This document shows, piece after piece, positions 1 to 11,497 of a stretch of 64,000 nt of DNA. Under the pieces are notes generated by a model, which saw only the letters and a program-made list of their open reading frames with translations, did not search any database and was not told the DNA's origin. Numbering within the stretch: the first letter of the stretch is position 1; each line of letters opens with the position of its first letter. Made by a program: the position numbers and the translations under genes. The DNA comes from Apricaphanius iberus (lineage: Eukaryota; Chordata; Actinopteri; Cyprinodontiformes; Aphaniidae): the NCBI GenBank assembly GCA_028564705.1, contig JAPXFQ010001786.1:620001-684000 (forward strand), in the 5' to 3' direction.

Positions 1-192
1 GTTGACATCTTTGTGCGAGTGTCTGCAGACATTTACGCCGGCTATAGAGACGCAACAAACATTTCCAAGACAATTAGAAGGCAAAATCCCCGATATATAA
101 ACACATTAACATCTGAAAACTGGGAGAGCTTTAGAGAGAAACTTAAAATCGCAATTGACGGCGAAATAGAAGTTATTGAAAGCTCCTTTTAG
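1..192 (+). CDS. Unrecognised open frame cut by the left window edge
   Basis: Frame 1 is open from the first base to a TAG at 190-192, giving 63 codons. Composition is protein-like (charged, few low-complexity runs) and it ends in an acidic stretch followed by SSF. It abuts the truncated end of an L2 copy at about 228, so it may be the 3' end of another mobile-element gene or of a host exon. I do not recognise the family, and 63 open codons alone are weak evidence. Confidence 0.3.
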   Translation, partial: VDIFVRVSADIYAGYRDATNISKTIRRQNPRYINTLTSENWESFREKLKIAIDGEIEVIESSF

Positions 193-227
193 ACATGTGA
201 AAGACATTTTTCGCCAGTATTCTGGCC

Positions 228-1270
228 TAACTATAGGTCTGTAGTTAGCTAAGTCATCTTGATCTAGGGAGGGTTTCTTAAGTAAAGGCCTAATTACAGC
301 AACCTTAAATTCCTGTGTTACATATCCATTTATTAAAGATAGATTCATCATGTCTAGGATAGGGCCAGTAACCAGAGGGAACACTTCCTTAAATAATTTG
401 ATTAGTATTGGGTCTAACATACAAGTTGAGGGTTTAGATGAAACTAATATTTGTGTTAATTCCGAAAGTTCAACAGAATCAAAATGGTAAAGACATAAAA
501 ATGGTTCTACAGTTCTCTCTGATACTGCCTCAGTTACTGAGAGAGAGTTAGTCATGTTTGGGAGAATGCCAATGATTTTATTCTTCATAGAATTTATTTT
601 ACTTATGAAGAAGCCCTTAAAGTCATTACTACTGAGAGAAGGGGTGATACTGGCTCAACAGAGCTATGACTCTGTCTAAGTTTGGCAACTGTACTAAAAA
701 GAAACCTTGGATTGTTTTTATTTACCTCTATTAATGAGGAGAAATATGCTGTTCTAGCTTTTCGAAGGGTGTTTTTATAAAGTAGTAGACTATTTTTCCA
801 AGTTAGAAAGAAATCATTTAAGTATGTAGAGGGCCATTTTCTCTCCAATTTCCTAGTATTCTGCTTTAAAGTACGGAACTCTGCACTAAACCAGGGAGCC
901 AATCTTCTATGGCTGATTACCTTCTTTTTTAAGGGGGCTACATTGCCAAAGGCAGTGAGGAAGTAATACTTTGAACCAGACCATCAGTTTCTGAAGGGTT
1001 AGTGTTGGAATTACTGCCATTCACTGTGGTATTCTGAGACACATACGGAAACAAGAATGGAACAGATTCTTTAAAACTTGTTACAGCATTGTCTGATAAA
1101 GTTCTACTGTAATGAAATTTTCTTTGGGAACGTTGAGTAAAGTAAATTCAAAGCTTATCAAAAAATGGTCAGATAGGACTGGGTTATGTGGGAGGACTAT
1201 TAGTTCATCACACTCAATGCCGTATGTCAGTACAATGTCTAAAGTGTGCCGACCAGAGTGTGTGGGTCCA
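228..1270 (-). pseudogene. L2-type LINE fragment (endonuclease C-terminus to start of RT)
   Basis: On the minus strand, translated pieces follow the order of a fish L2 LINE ORF2. The end of the APE endonuclease comes first, with SGRHTLDIVLTYGIE and LSDHF near 1270-1150. The linker follows (APWFSAEFRTLKQNTRKLE at 902-840). The start of the reverse transcriptase comes last (RPLLKKPSL and LANYRPI near 290-228). Homology stops abruptly after YRPI, so the RT core and the 3' end are missing. Frames shift several times, so it cannot encode a protein. The same segment recurs in plus orientation at 59490-59885. Confidence 0.85.
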
Positions 1271-2744
1271 AGAATGCCATGATATAGCCCTAAAAGGGGC
1301 TATATCGTGCAAAATCATGTTTTTTGGAGTTTTTAACCATTTGGTAATGCAACTTTCACAGAAAAAAAAACACCAGAGTGTATTTTGGCTTAAAGGGATA
1401 CCAGGCAAGTCTGAGTGTTTTCTCTACGATGCGCCCCCTAGCGTCCGTTAGTCAATTTTGCTTTCAAACACACTGTCATAAAAACGAACTGTTATCCACT
1501 TCGGTATCTCTTAGCTCTCGCCATTCGGTAAAACCTTGACCAATATTGATGCGTGTGTGAGTCCTCGCTCGGTCTGAAGCTGTTTTTCTTTTCTTGGCAT
1601 CTTCCGTCAAGGGTTTTCGCTGCTTCTTAGCCGGCTCTGCCATCAGTTTGCCACACTCGCTAGCCGGGTTTCGTTAGCCTGCCTCAGTGTTGGGGATGCG
1701 TGCCGAAAACTGATCCTGCTTCTCGCGATGTCTGAGACTTCGCGAGACTGAAGGATACCGGGTACGATACACTGAACTTACAAGTGGGATATTCTTCCTA
1801 CAGGCAATAAGGGCGGGCGAGAAAGTCTTCATTCGCCCTGTAATGAGTCATTTAACCATATAACGACTTACGAAGATGATTAATTAACATGAAAACATTG
1901 CCTGGTGTCTCTTTAATTCACGCATGTCTAAGCAATCCTCCTGAATTCTGCTCTCTGAGCAGCTGCCCCTCCCTATCCTAGAAATCGACTGAGTGTCCTA
2001 CTAGTGACATCACTAGTTGAAAACAAGGGAGTGTTGAGGTGTCTGCACCACCCCTGCAGGCAGAGCAGCATACCTTTGATAGAGTTCAAACACACCCTCC
2101 TCTTTCTCACAGTTTATGGCTGTGTTATGGAAAATTTTATACGGAGAAGTTATATTGAGACATTTATATTAAGAATAATCTTTTCTGTGTATTCTTACAT
2201 ACTAAGAGAATTATGTGCAAGTTCTTCATGATATAGTGATAGTCTGATTGTGTGATACTGTATAATATTAGGTTAGGCTGAATTAATTGATAATGGAATC
2301 CTTACGTCTAGTGTTTCCATGGAAGCGACCCTCGGAGCACTGGATGTCTTCAGATTGAGCTCTCCTATCTGATGAAGGCGCCTGGGAGTCTGGAAACTTC
2401 ACTATGGAGAAATGTTTACTGATAGGGTAGACACAATAACAAGCTTGTCTAAATATATAAAGTGGTCAGGCAGTTGGTGGAAGGCAGGATTCAGCTGGAA
2501 AGGTTTGCTTAGTGGATGCAGCTGTGTTGGTTTGGGCTCTGTCTAAAGCCTTGAGTTTTAGCAACTGAGATAGATGATGATTTCACTTTGTGGTCTAAAA
2601 TTAACTACAGGATACAAGTTCAATTTCAGGACAAATTAATGCTGTATAATACCAACGGTAACATTTTATCATATATATTTCTATCCCAGAATTTGAAAGC
2701 TGTAAAATAGCATGATACAGCCCCTTTGAGTTACAAGGGGAATT
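1271..2744. other. Non-coding interval
   Basis: No gene was found. A small palindrome lies at 1278-1303 (GATATAGCCC, 5-6 nt spacer, GGGCTATATC). A moderately GC-rich stretch at 1430-1870 contains many CpG and looks like an old non-autonomous repeat. I could not assign it to a family. Confidence 0.4.
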
Positions 2745-3036
2745 AGATAGTCTATACTTGAACAAGTAAAAGGGGCCTTCATAGATTCACGTGCTAGATG
2801 GACCAAAGAAGGTCATAAAAACACCTCTTTTTTAATTTGGAAAAACAAAGACAGCAGAAAAAGAGAAAATCGAAGAAATACATTTCTATTCTAACCTATA
2901 TAATTCCAACTACTCAGCAAACCTTTCTAGTACAATGAAGCATGGAATAATCACCTTAATTCCCAAACCCAAATAGGATATAAAAAATTTGGATTATTGG
3001 TGACCTATTACCCTCTTACGTACTGACTATAAAATT

Positions 3037-3913
3037 TTGTCCCATGTTTTTGCCGATAGATTGAATACTGTTCTTAAGGAGATAATAGATGAAAGTCAGT
3101 CTGCCGTTGTTAAAGGTAAAAGTATACATAACAATGTTAGATTTGTTATTGATTTAGTAGACTATAGAGACTGGATTAATGAAGGAAGCCTAATTCTGCT
3201 CCTTGATTTTTATAAACTATTCGATACAATTGAACACTCCTTTTTGGTGAATGCCTTAAAATTTTTAGGATTTTGCGAACATTTTTTTAAACCAAACAAA
3301 ATGTTCTACTATGATAGTTATAGCTCAGTGTCCCTCAATCCAAAATTTACAGCTAAATTTAGGATCCAACGTGGTATCCGTCAAGGCTGACTCCCCAAAA
3401 TTATTCATCTTGTGCACTCAATTATTGGCCCTCCACATTACCAAAAATCCAGGAATACAAGGAATTCAGATATTTAATACAGAAGTTAAATTAAGTAAAT
3501 TTGCAGACGACAAAGCATTATTTTTGAAAGATAGTTCAATGGTCAGTAAAGCTCTTAATATTATAACAGTCTTTTCTAAGGCTTCAGGGTTGGGGCTCAA
3601 TATCAAGAAATGTAAAATTCTTCCCATTCATAATTGTGCTCAAAAATGTATTTCGTCAATTATATTTCAAGAGGAAGTTAAATATTTAGGAGTGATATTA
3701 TCTAAAAATATTAAAAGACGAGAAGAGATAAACATCTCAGAAAGTTTAATAGACATGGAAAAGGGACTCATTTCTCGGCTGACAAGGGATTTGACTATAT
3801 TCGGCAAGTCTCTGTTAATTAAAGCTGATGGCATTTCAAAAGTAGTATATCCCTGTCATGTCAGGTTTATTTCAAGGGAAAACATTAAAAAAAGCAAATT
3901 CTATTATCTTTAA
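3037..3913 (+). pseudogene. Reverse transcriptase core of the Tx1-like LINE
   Basis: The RT motif order is visible. SQSAVVKGKSIHNN is the palm entry, LLLDFYKLFDTIEH is motif A with its catalytic Asp, and RIQRGIRQG is motif B. After a frame change near 3388, FADDKALFL follows, the YxDD-type motif C with Tyr replaced by Phe, and then YLGVILSKNI. The change of frame at about 3388 plus missing 5' sequence make it a pseudogene. The LD(F/V)YKxFDTxEH form is typical of the L1/Tx1 group rather than of L2. Confidence 0.8.
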
Positions 3914-4306
3914 ATTTCTATAGAAAAAATAAGACTCATTATATTCAAAGAGCTCAGCTGGTTAAAAGTTATGAAAACTGAGGTATTAAAGCCCTGGGGT
4001 CTCATTTATAAAACATTGCGTAGAATCCCTATTAAAGTGTACGTACGACCAAAACAAAAATTTTGCGTACGCCAAAACGATTTCTGATTTATAAAATCAT
4101 GCCTACGCACAAGTGTAAGCAGTTTCCCTTTATAAATAACAATCTTCTCGGAAGTTTGCGCACGTGAATTTGGCTCATATCCCGCCCTGAACACGCCCAA
4201 ATCTGGCTATAAAAGGTCAATGCAAAGCAGGACATATTGATGCATATGAAGTGGAGGGGAAATATGGCAACAACAAAAGAAAAACAAGAAGAGAAACTTT
4301 ACGGAG

Positions 4307-4549
4307 ATGTTGATTGAAGTGCTAGTGGGTGAAGTGGAGCCTAGAAGAGACATTTTATTTGGTGGAAACAGCAGCGGTTTTACAAATACAAGAAAGAACT
4401 GTGAGTGGCAGCATGTGGCAGCACGGTATCCAAAAAAGAAAAAAAAAAGTGCTCGGACTTCAAAGTTGAGGAAAAAAAATAAAAAATACTTGCCTCCCAC
4501 CGCCAGAGTGGGTCTGCTACTGGAGGGGGTACGTATACACCCAAGCTGA
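4307..4549 (+). pseudogene. Harbinger Myb/SANT-like accessory protein fragment
   Basis: The frame holds EVLVGEVEPRRDILFG followed by SSGFTNTRKNCEWQHVAA. This pattern (LxxEVE..R.xLFG..SSGxTN..K..EW..VA) is the trihelix/Myb-like DNA-binding protein that accompanies Harbinger transposase and helps its nuclear import and target binding. It runs into a lysine-rich low-complexity stretch and lacks the rest of the protein. It lies head-to-head with the transposase fragment, as in complete elements. Confidence 0.65.
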
Positions 4550-4765
4550 CACTAAATATGAGCATATTTTAAGGACTAATACGCCATGTAGTTTGAGCTC
4601 TTAGATGGCGTGGATTAGGAGGCTGAGGAAGATGAGGTTGCCCAGCGTCTAGTGACAGCCACTGCTACCTTAAATGATACAATAAAATTTTTTACATCTT
4701 GGCCGATCCTTGCTCCCTGGGTGAAGGCTTCCTGTCAAGGAGGAGGCGGCTGTGGGTCGGGGTTC

Positions 4766-5011
4766 TCATGCTGGGGAGGGGGTACGCCAGGAGGGAGGGG
4801 AATTTCCTCGGACGGGGCCCTTAGTAATATGGGTGCAGTCAATTACGCCGATTATGTTTGGGAAACCGGACATTGCTGCAAATTGCATCTTAATTTCGGC
4901 CTGCTCCCCCACAGTATATGGAAACGTGATGTATTGCCTGCTCATCCCATCCAAGACTGCAGGCATTATTGCGCTCAGGGACGGCAGATGATTTAATTTA
5001 TTAATTGGCAC
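4766..5011 (-). pseudogene. Harbinger (HARBI1-type) transposase fragment
   Basis: The frame contains GFPNIIGVIDCTHI, the region around the first catalytic Asp of the DDE_Tnp_4 nuclease of HARBI1-like transposases. It is preceded by an N-terminal helical segment. After GPVRGNSPPSWRTPSPA the frame leaves the family, so the second Asp and the Glu are missing. It is a decayed piece inside the 3997-5438 element. Confidence 0.75.
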
Positions 5012-5948
5012 ACAGTCCCGGACCTTTTATCTGAGTTTAAGGTTTTTAGATAAATTTTATGTTTATGATTAAATTTTATTTTAATATTGAAAAATGTTTT
5101 TAGAAGAGCTATAGCTCACTGCAAAGCTACAATATAGATATCATTGCTTATTTGGATGTTTATAATAACATTAATCCATAATTAATGTTTGCTGTGAGGT
5201 GAAATGATATGCGTGAGAGGAGTAATATGCAGTCTGGCTGCAGTTCACCACCTCACCAACTGCGTCGTCGACTCCCTCGTCTCCAAAATGTCCGTACGCA
5301 CGGGTCAGAGTTGGCGTACAGGTGCGCACATTTTCCCGCCAAGTCTGTTTTTTATAAATCCCAACTTTTGCTTTGAAAGTGGCGTATGCCAGTGTCAGGT
5401 CCCGTTTTGTGCGTACGCAACGTTTATAAATGAGACCCCTGGACTTTGAGGCAATGATCCAAACTTTATGATAGGAGTGAAATTGTTCATCTAATTTGCA
5501 TATTAAGATGTCATCAGGCATTGGCAATATTGGATTGCATGACTTTTATAAGTTTTTGCTTTTTTACATTGTTTAACATTTTTAATTTATTAATTTTATT
5601 TTTAATTCAGATTTTTTAATATGTGCATTATATATATATATACTGCTCACAAAAATTAAAGGAACACTTTAAAGAAACACCTTAGATACATCAGATCTCA
5701 ATATGAAGTTGGATATCTACACAAATAACGACAGGGCAATGTCTTAGGAACAAAAGGATGCCAAGTCTTTTAAGGGAAATAAAAGTTTTCAGCCTTTAGA
5801 GGGCTCAATTGTGTAGACACCCTAAAATCAGGGTGAAATGAAGATGTGGCAGGCAAGTCCATTTTTTCAAAAACTTAATTTCTGCAACTCAAAATGCTTT
5901 TAAGTATCTTGTGTGGCCCCCACGAGCTTGTATGCATACTTGACAACG

Positions 5949-6703
5949 TCAGGGCATGCTCCCAATGAGACGTCGGATTGTGTCTTGTGGCATTTCCTCC
6001 CAGATCTGTGTGAGGGCATACCTGAGCTGTTGTACAGTCTGAGGAGCAACCTGGCGGCGCCTAATGGACTGAAATATAATGTCCTGCAGATGTTCTATTG
6101 GGTTTAAGTCAGGGGATCGTGAAGGCCATTCAATTGTTTCAAGTCCTTCATCCTCCAGGTACTGCCTGCATACTCTTGCCACATGAGTCCGGGCATCGTC
6201 ATGCATTAGGAGAAAACCAGAACCTACTGCACCAGCATAGGGTCTGACAATGGGTTCAAGGATTTCATCTCAATACCTTAGGGCAGTCAGAGCACCATTT
6301 CCTAGACAGTAGAGCTCTGTGCGTCCCTCCATGGATATGCCTCGCCAGACCATTACTGACCCACCACCAAACCTGTCATGTTGAATGATATTGCAGGCAG
6401 CATAACGTTCTCCTTGTCTTCTCCATACTCTTACATGTCTATCACAGGTGCTCAGGGTGAACCTGTCATCTGTAAAAAGTACAGGGCGCCAGTGGCGGAC
6501 TTGCCAATTCTGGTGTTCTTGAGCAAATGCCAGTCGAGCTCCACGGTGCTGGGCAGTGAGCTCGGGGCCCACTACAGGATGTCGGGCCCTCAGCGCATCT
6601 TCATGAAGTCTGTTCCTGAACGTTTGGGTAGAGACATTCATACCAGTGGCTCTCTGGAGGTCATTCTGTAGGGCACAAGCAATGCTCAGCCTCCTAGCAA
6701 TGA
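5949..6703 (-). pseudogene. Tc1-like transposase, catalytic part (DD34E)
   Basis: From 6703 downward the frame has [25 protein letters not shown] with the first Asp, and a glycine-rich GGGSVMVW box. A single in-frame TGA near 6270 follows. Past it come FLLMHDDAR with the second Asp and IEWPSRSPDLNPIEHL with the catalytic Glu, 34 residues after that Asp. This is the complete DD34E core of a Tc1-type cut-and-paste transposase. It is broken by one stop and by the L2 insertion that separates it from its DNA-binding domain. Confidence 0.88.
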
Positions 6704-7932
6704 ACAAAAGCCTTGATGTTTATCAGTCTGGTTTTCGTAGATACCACAGCACAGAGACAGCCCTCGTCAAAGTTTTTAATGACATCCGTACAAATACTGA
6801 CCATGGAAAAACAACAGTGCTGGTACTGTTAGACCTCAGTGCGGCGTTTGACACTGTTGATCATGATATATTACTGGAACGTCTAGAGAGCTGGGTCGGA
6901 CTCTCTGGTACAGTACTCGACTGGTTCACATCCTACCTCAAGAACAGGAACTTCTTTGTATCAGTTAGCCAGTTCTCATCACAAAACACAGAAATAACAT
7001 GTGGGGTCCCCCAGGGCTCCATCCTGGGGCCCCTCCTATTTAGCATCTATATGCTTCCGCTTAGCCAGATTATAACCGCCAACCATGTTAAATACCACAA
7101 CTATGCTGACGACACTCAGCTTTATATCTCAGTGTCACCAGATGATGTTGAACCCATCCAAATCCTCAATAAATGCATTGAGCAAATTAACAGCTGGATG
7201 TCCCATAATTTCCTACAACTGAACAAAAACAAAACTGAAGTGCTTCTCTTTGGACCCAAAAAAGATCGATTAAATATCAGTAAACAGCTTCAGTTGGTCC
7301 AACTAGAAACTACTGACCAGGCCAGAAATCTAGGTGTAATAATGGACTCAGACCAGAACCTCCAGGGTCACATAAAGGCAATAACAAGGTCAGCTTTCTA
7401 TCACCTGAGGAACATTTCTAGGATTAAAGGAATGATGACACAAGGAGACCTAGAAAAACTCATCCATGCATTTATCTCTAGCCGCCTTGATTACTGTAAC
7501 AGTATCCTCACAGGTCTACCTAAAAAATCAATCAGACAGCTGCAGCTGATCCAGAACGCTGCTGCTCGTGTTCTCACTAGAACCAGGAAAGTAGAACACA
7601 TCACCCCAGTTCTAAAGTCCTTACACTGGCTCCCTGTAGCTCAGAGAATAGACTTCAAAGTGCTTTTATTGGTATATAAATCATTGAATGGTTTAGCACC
7701 TGAGTACATTAGAGATCTGCTATCATGGTACAAACCATCCAGATCACTCAGGTCCTCCAGCTCTAATTTACTGATCGTCCCTAGAACCAGAACCAAACAT
7801 GGAGAAGCAGCTTTCAGTTTCTATGCTCCTCATCTCTGGAACAAACTACCAGGAGAATGTAAAGCTGCAGAGACACTGAACTCTTTTAAGTCTAAAATTA
7901 AAACGTATCTATTTAAACTTGCTTATGAGTAA
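6704..7932 (+). pseudogene. L2 reverse transcriptase, C-terminal two thirds, open frame
   Basis: The frame is open for about 409 codons. In order it shows FQSGFR-like [34 protein letters not shown] (motif A, catalytic Asp), [14 protein letters not shown] (motif B) and YADDTQLY (motif C, catalytic Asp pair). [16 protein letters not shown] thumb sequence, SRLDYCNS, the NAAARVLT box and a conserved LPGECKAA end follow. It encodes an RNA-templated DNA polymerase used in target-primed reverse transcription. The upstream endonuclease is missing, so it is a dead-on-arrival copy. The long intact frame suggests a fairly recent insertion. Confidence 0.88.
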
Positions 7933-8225
7933 CTGCTTTTTTTTTTTTTTTTATTGTAAACATTTGATCTTTATATTATTTTATTGTTGTCGTTTTAATT
8001 TCTATATTTTATTCTATCTTTTAGCTTTATTTTTAAGTGATTGTGTATTAATTACGTGGATTTGTTCCTTACAATATCTTTTCTTACTGATTGATTACTG
8101 TTAAACTTATATGCTTTGTAATCATGTGGTTTCATTATCACTGAATCATGTAAAGCACCTTGAATTACCTTGTGTTGAAAGTGTGCTATAGAAATAAAAT
8201 TGCCTTGCCTTGCCTTGCCTTGCCT
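6704..8225 (+). mobile_element. 5'-truncated L2 LINE inserted in the Tc1 transposase gene
   Basis: It starts inside the RT domain at about 6704 and runs through a long open frame, an AT-rich 3'UTR and a terminal (TTGCC)n tail at 8200-8225, the short-tandem tail typical of this L2 group. Tc1 transposase sequence lies directly on both sides in the opposite orientation, which marks it as an insertion. A related but more decayed copy with the same TTGCC tail is at 45440-46250. Confidence 0.9.
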
Positions 8226-8370
8226 GTTTCGCCTTCAACAAAGGAGCAGGTATGGGTCTGATTGTGCTGGGAGACACATTAAACCTTCTTGCTGCAGCAC
8301 GTGTGGATGTGCCGTCCTGGAGAAGTTGGACAACCTGTGCAACTTCTGTAGGGTTAAGGAATCGCCTCAT
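8226..8370 (-). pseudogene. Tc1-like transposase N-terminal DNA-binding domain
   Basis: Beginning at the ATG at 8370, the frame reads MRRFLNPTEVAQVVQLLQDG followed by TSTRAAARRFNVSPSTI. This is a helix-turn-helix (paired-like) domain that binds the element's inverted repeats. Homology ends at the L2 (TTGCC)n tail, and the linker between the two helix-turn-helix modules appears to have been lost. The catalytic part resumes beyond the L2 at 6703. Confidence 0.8.
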
Positions 8371-8538
8371 ACTGCCAGTAGATATAATTACTCAAGCCAA
8401 AACCAGCCAAAAAAGATCACGAGGGAGAAACTTGAAATGACCTCAACATGTAAAACCAGTCCTGTTTGTAGGGGTTTCTAATTGTTGCCACTGTAGTGCA
8501 TCTGTTGTTAAGTCCATGAACACCAATAAAGCTGAAAG

Positions 8539-9127
8539 TGTCAGGATCCAGCAGAGGGAGCCATTTCTCCTTACCTTCCACAGGTGCTGAGAGTTGGGCT
8601 GACACCTGGAGCTGGTTACCTCATCAGCGCCGGCAGCATTTAGGAGGAGCGTTTCCACCAGACGAGCGTCAGAGGATTCCATTCCTAGGAGTGGTAACTG
8701 ACCTATACTCTTCTCTTACCCGAGAATAATCCAGCCACGACTTACCTGTGTTGTCTTCTTGTTCTCCAGTCGTCCTCCCGAGTCAATCCAGCCGATCTGG
8801 ATTTCTTCGTCGGACCTCGGCGTCGCTCCAAGGTCTCTGTCTCAAGCCTCCACCACCGACGTTCGTTCCTCTGGGGGTTGTGGCTGCTCCTCTTTCATCA
8901 CCTTGCTGTCACCGCTCCAGGTTGTTCAGTCCTGATGCGCTGCACTACCAACACCTGTAACCAAGAGGATTCACCTGACATTCTTACTGCTCAAACAAAC
9001 CTTCGGTTACCGGATCCTTACCTCTCTTAACTGCAGATCTGTTGTAAAATAAAACTTCTTAAATCTTTCCTGGAGTCCTGTGCGTTTACTGTGTAACTTA
9101 AGAGTCAACTAAAAATCCATCATGACA
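8539..9127 (+). repeat. 5' LTR of the Ty3/gypsy element
   Basis: 589 bp, TG...CA ended. Its last 120 bp (from CTGCAGATCTG through AATAAAACTTC to CATGACA) recur at 11400-11497. The AAATAAAA motif near 9047 is a plausible polyadenylation signal in the R region. A gag-like reading frame starts at the ATG overlapping the LTR end (9122): MTESSEQREKR, then SVAELSIDLSILAAESGWN, stopping at about 9280. Confidence 0.8.
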
Positions 9128-9338
9128 GAATCCTCTGAACAACGTGAAAAACGCCTGTGGAGTCTTAAACAGGGTGATAGGTCTGTGGCCGAGCTATCGA
9201 TTGACTTAAGCATTCTGGCAGCTGAATCCGGCTGGAATAGACCATCATTAAAGTCTGAATTTTTTTCAATCCTTAAATGAAAATATAAAGAACCAACTGG
9301 CTACACGCGATGAACCTCATTTCTGGGACGATCTCATT

Positions 9339-9380
<42 letters not shown>

Positions 9381-9427
9381 GATTGATTCACCTATCAGGG
9401 AAAGATCGAGGATCAGAGCACAATATT

Positions 9428-11220
9428 CACCTTCTCCACCCACCCCTGAGACCAGAAAACAGCTCCAACGATTCCTTGCTTTCGCCAATTTCTACAGGCG
9501 ATTTATCAGTGGTCTCAGCATCCTTGCAGCCCCTCTCACTGCTCTGACTAACTCTAAACATGTTTTCTCCTGGACGCCAGAGGCGGTTCATGCCTTCAAA
9601 GAATCAAACACCGCTTCACCCAGGCTCCTGTCCTGATTCAACCTGACCCCGAGACTCAGTTTATCCTCGAGGTCGAGGCCTCTAACACCAGCGTTTGCGC
9701 AGTCCTCGCCCAACGTTCCACGGCCGATGGTAAGCTCCACCCATGCGCCTTTTTTTCCAAACGCTTCTCTCCCACAGAGAGCCGCTATGATGTTGGGGAC
9801 CGGGAGCTCTTGGCCATAAAGCTCGCTTTGTAGGAGTGGAGGCACTGGTTGGAGGCAACTACATCACTGATTCTCATTCTAACTGATAACAAGAATTTGT
9901 CCTACCTCAGAAATACCAAACGCCTTAACTCCAGACAGTTTCATTGGTCCCTTTTTTTTCTCCAGATTTAACTTTGCCATCACCTTCAGACCAGGATCAA
10001 AAAATGTCAAACCGGACGCTCTGTCCAGACAGTTTTCCCCTGATTCGGACCCTGAGACCCCCGAACCCATCCTGCCACCCTCCTGCAGAATCGGGGGTCT
10101 TTCATGGGACCTGGAACGACAGATTGACGCCGCTTCCCAGCTGGAACCTGACCCCAGGGGCGGTCCACCCGATAGCAATTTGTTCCGTCCTCTGTCCAAT
10201 CCAAGGCCATTCTTTGGGCCCATTCGTCTAAGTTCACCTGTCATCTGGGGGTCAGCAGAACTGTTGCCTTCCTGCGACGGCATTTCTGGTGGCCAGGTCT
10301 CAATAAAGATGTCAAGGAGTTACTGGTCTTCAACCTTTTAAGGGTAAGACTGTCATTCTCACGGTCATTGATAGATTTTCAAAAGCGTGCCACCTAGTGG
10401 CCTCATCGAAACTCCCCTCTGCAGTTCAGACTGCTGAAATACTGTTTAACCACATCTTCCGTCTGCATGGTATCCCTTTAGAGATCACTTCAGATAGAGG
10501 CCCTCAGTTCTCCTCACAGGTTTGGAGGGTGCGTATGTTCCACCAATCCACAGTCATGGTGAATTTTCTTAACCTGGATCGAGTACGCCCATAACACCCA
10601 AGTCTCTGCTGCCACTGGTCCTTCCCCATTTGAAGCCTCAATGGGTTTTCAACCACCATTGCTGCCTAACTCTGTTCCTCATTCTGTTCTCCCTTCGATT
10701 CAAAAATACAACAATTCCTGTAAAAAAAATCTGTACTCAAACCTGGGCAGGCCTTCAACGGACCTCCCTTCAAAACAAGAAATACGCCGACCGCCACCGC
10801 TCCTCCGCACCATCCTACAACCCTGGTCAGATGGTATGGCTGTCCGCTAAAAACATCAAGCTGAAAGCCACCTCCAGAAAACTCGCCCCACGTTTCCTGG
10901 GCCCTTTCCCTGTCCTTGCAATCCTGAACCCTTTGACGGTTTGTCTTAAGCTTCCGTCCTCCCTTAGTGTCCATCCAGTGTTCCACGACTCCCAGGTCAG
11001 ACCTGTTTCCGTGAGTCCCTTGTTCCCCTCGCCTCCTACCCCTCCACCAGCCTGCATGATTGACGGGGGTCCCGTCTACACCGTGTCACGCATCCTGGAT
11101 ACCCGCCGTCGAGGGCGGGGTTATCAATTCCTGGTGGATTGGGAAGGTTACGGCCCAGAAGAACGTTCCTTGGTACCCTGTTCTTTCATTATGGACCAGT
11201 CTCTCATCAGAGACTTTTAA
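9428..11220 (+). pseudogene. Ty3/gypsy pol remnant: RT/RNase H, integrase, chromodomain
   Basis: Pieces follow pol order. The RT connection is [14 protein letters not shown]. RNase H shows [19 protein letters not shown] and [15 protein letters not shown], then KNVKPDALSRQF. The integrase zinc region reads HLGVSRTVAFLRRHFWWPG. The integrase core has [13 protein letters not shown] and [16 protein letters not shown] chromodomain near the end reads [20 protein letters not shown], ending in DQSLIRDF. Frameshifts (for example near 9635 and 10330) and deletions break it. The C-terminal chromodomain places it in the chromovirus lineage. Confidence 0.85.
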
Positions 11221-11226
11221 ACCCTT

Positions 11227-11497
11227 CGGTTACTGGATCCTTACCTCTCTCTCCAGCCTGGATCTACAGTTCCTCAGTGAGTCATTTATTCTCCTTCAAT
11301 CTTATAAATCATTTCTCTAAGAAAAAGAATCTCACCTCATGTCCTTACCTTCCAGTGGCATCCTCTGTATACCTCTAGTCCTTTCTCAACTGTTTCCAAC
11401 CTGCAGATCTCTTGTAAAATAAAACTTCCTAAATCTTTCCTGGAGTCCTGTGCGTTTACTGTGTAACTTAAGAGTCAACTAAAAATCCATCATGACA
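11227..11497 (+). repeat. 3' LTR remnant of the Ty3/gypsy element
   Basis: It begins at CCTTCGGTTACTGGATCC, matching the 5' LTR near 8999, and ends at CATGACA like the 5' LTR. It contains about 150 bp not present in the 5' copy and lacks the first 450 bp, so the two LTRs are rearranged relative to each other. Confidence 0.7.

Larger units (their letters stand above)
3997..5438 (-). mobile_element. PIF/Harbinger DNA transposon with CTG target duplication
   Basis: The left end GGGTCTCATTTATAAA and the right end TTTATAAATGAGACCC are perfect inverted repeats. The element is flanked by CTG at 3994-3996 and 5439-5441, the 3-bp duplication size of this superfamily. Inner terminal sequence (GCGTACGC) is also inverted at both ends. 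It carries remnants of both standard Harbinger genes in opposite orientations: a Myb/SANT-like accessory protein (plus) and a DDE transposase (minus). At 1.44 kb it is internally deleted compared with typical 3-5 kb autonomous copies. Confidence 0.88.
8539..11497 (+). mobile_element. Ty3/gypsy chromovirus LTR retrotransposon, internally deleted
   Basis: It begins TGTCAGGATCC and ends ATCCATCATGACA, and is flanked by the 5-bp duplication GAAAG (8534-8538 and 11498-11502). The 5' LTR is 8539-9127. The 3' LTR keeps only its terminal part, ending at 11497. Between them remain the start of gag, part of RT/RNase H, integrase and a chromodomain. A (TA)n tract at about 9343-9377 lies inside. At under 3 kb it is about half of a full element. 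Confidence 0.88.

Noticed and set aside
1278..1303. Palindrome as a transcription terminator
   Set aside because: Short inverted repeats are not terminators for eukaryotic Pol II. No gene ends here.
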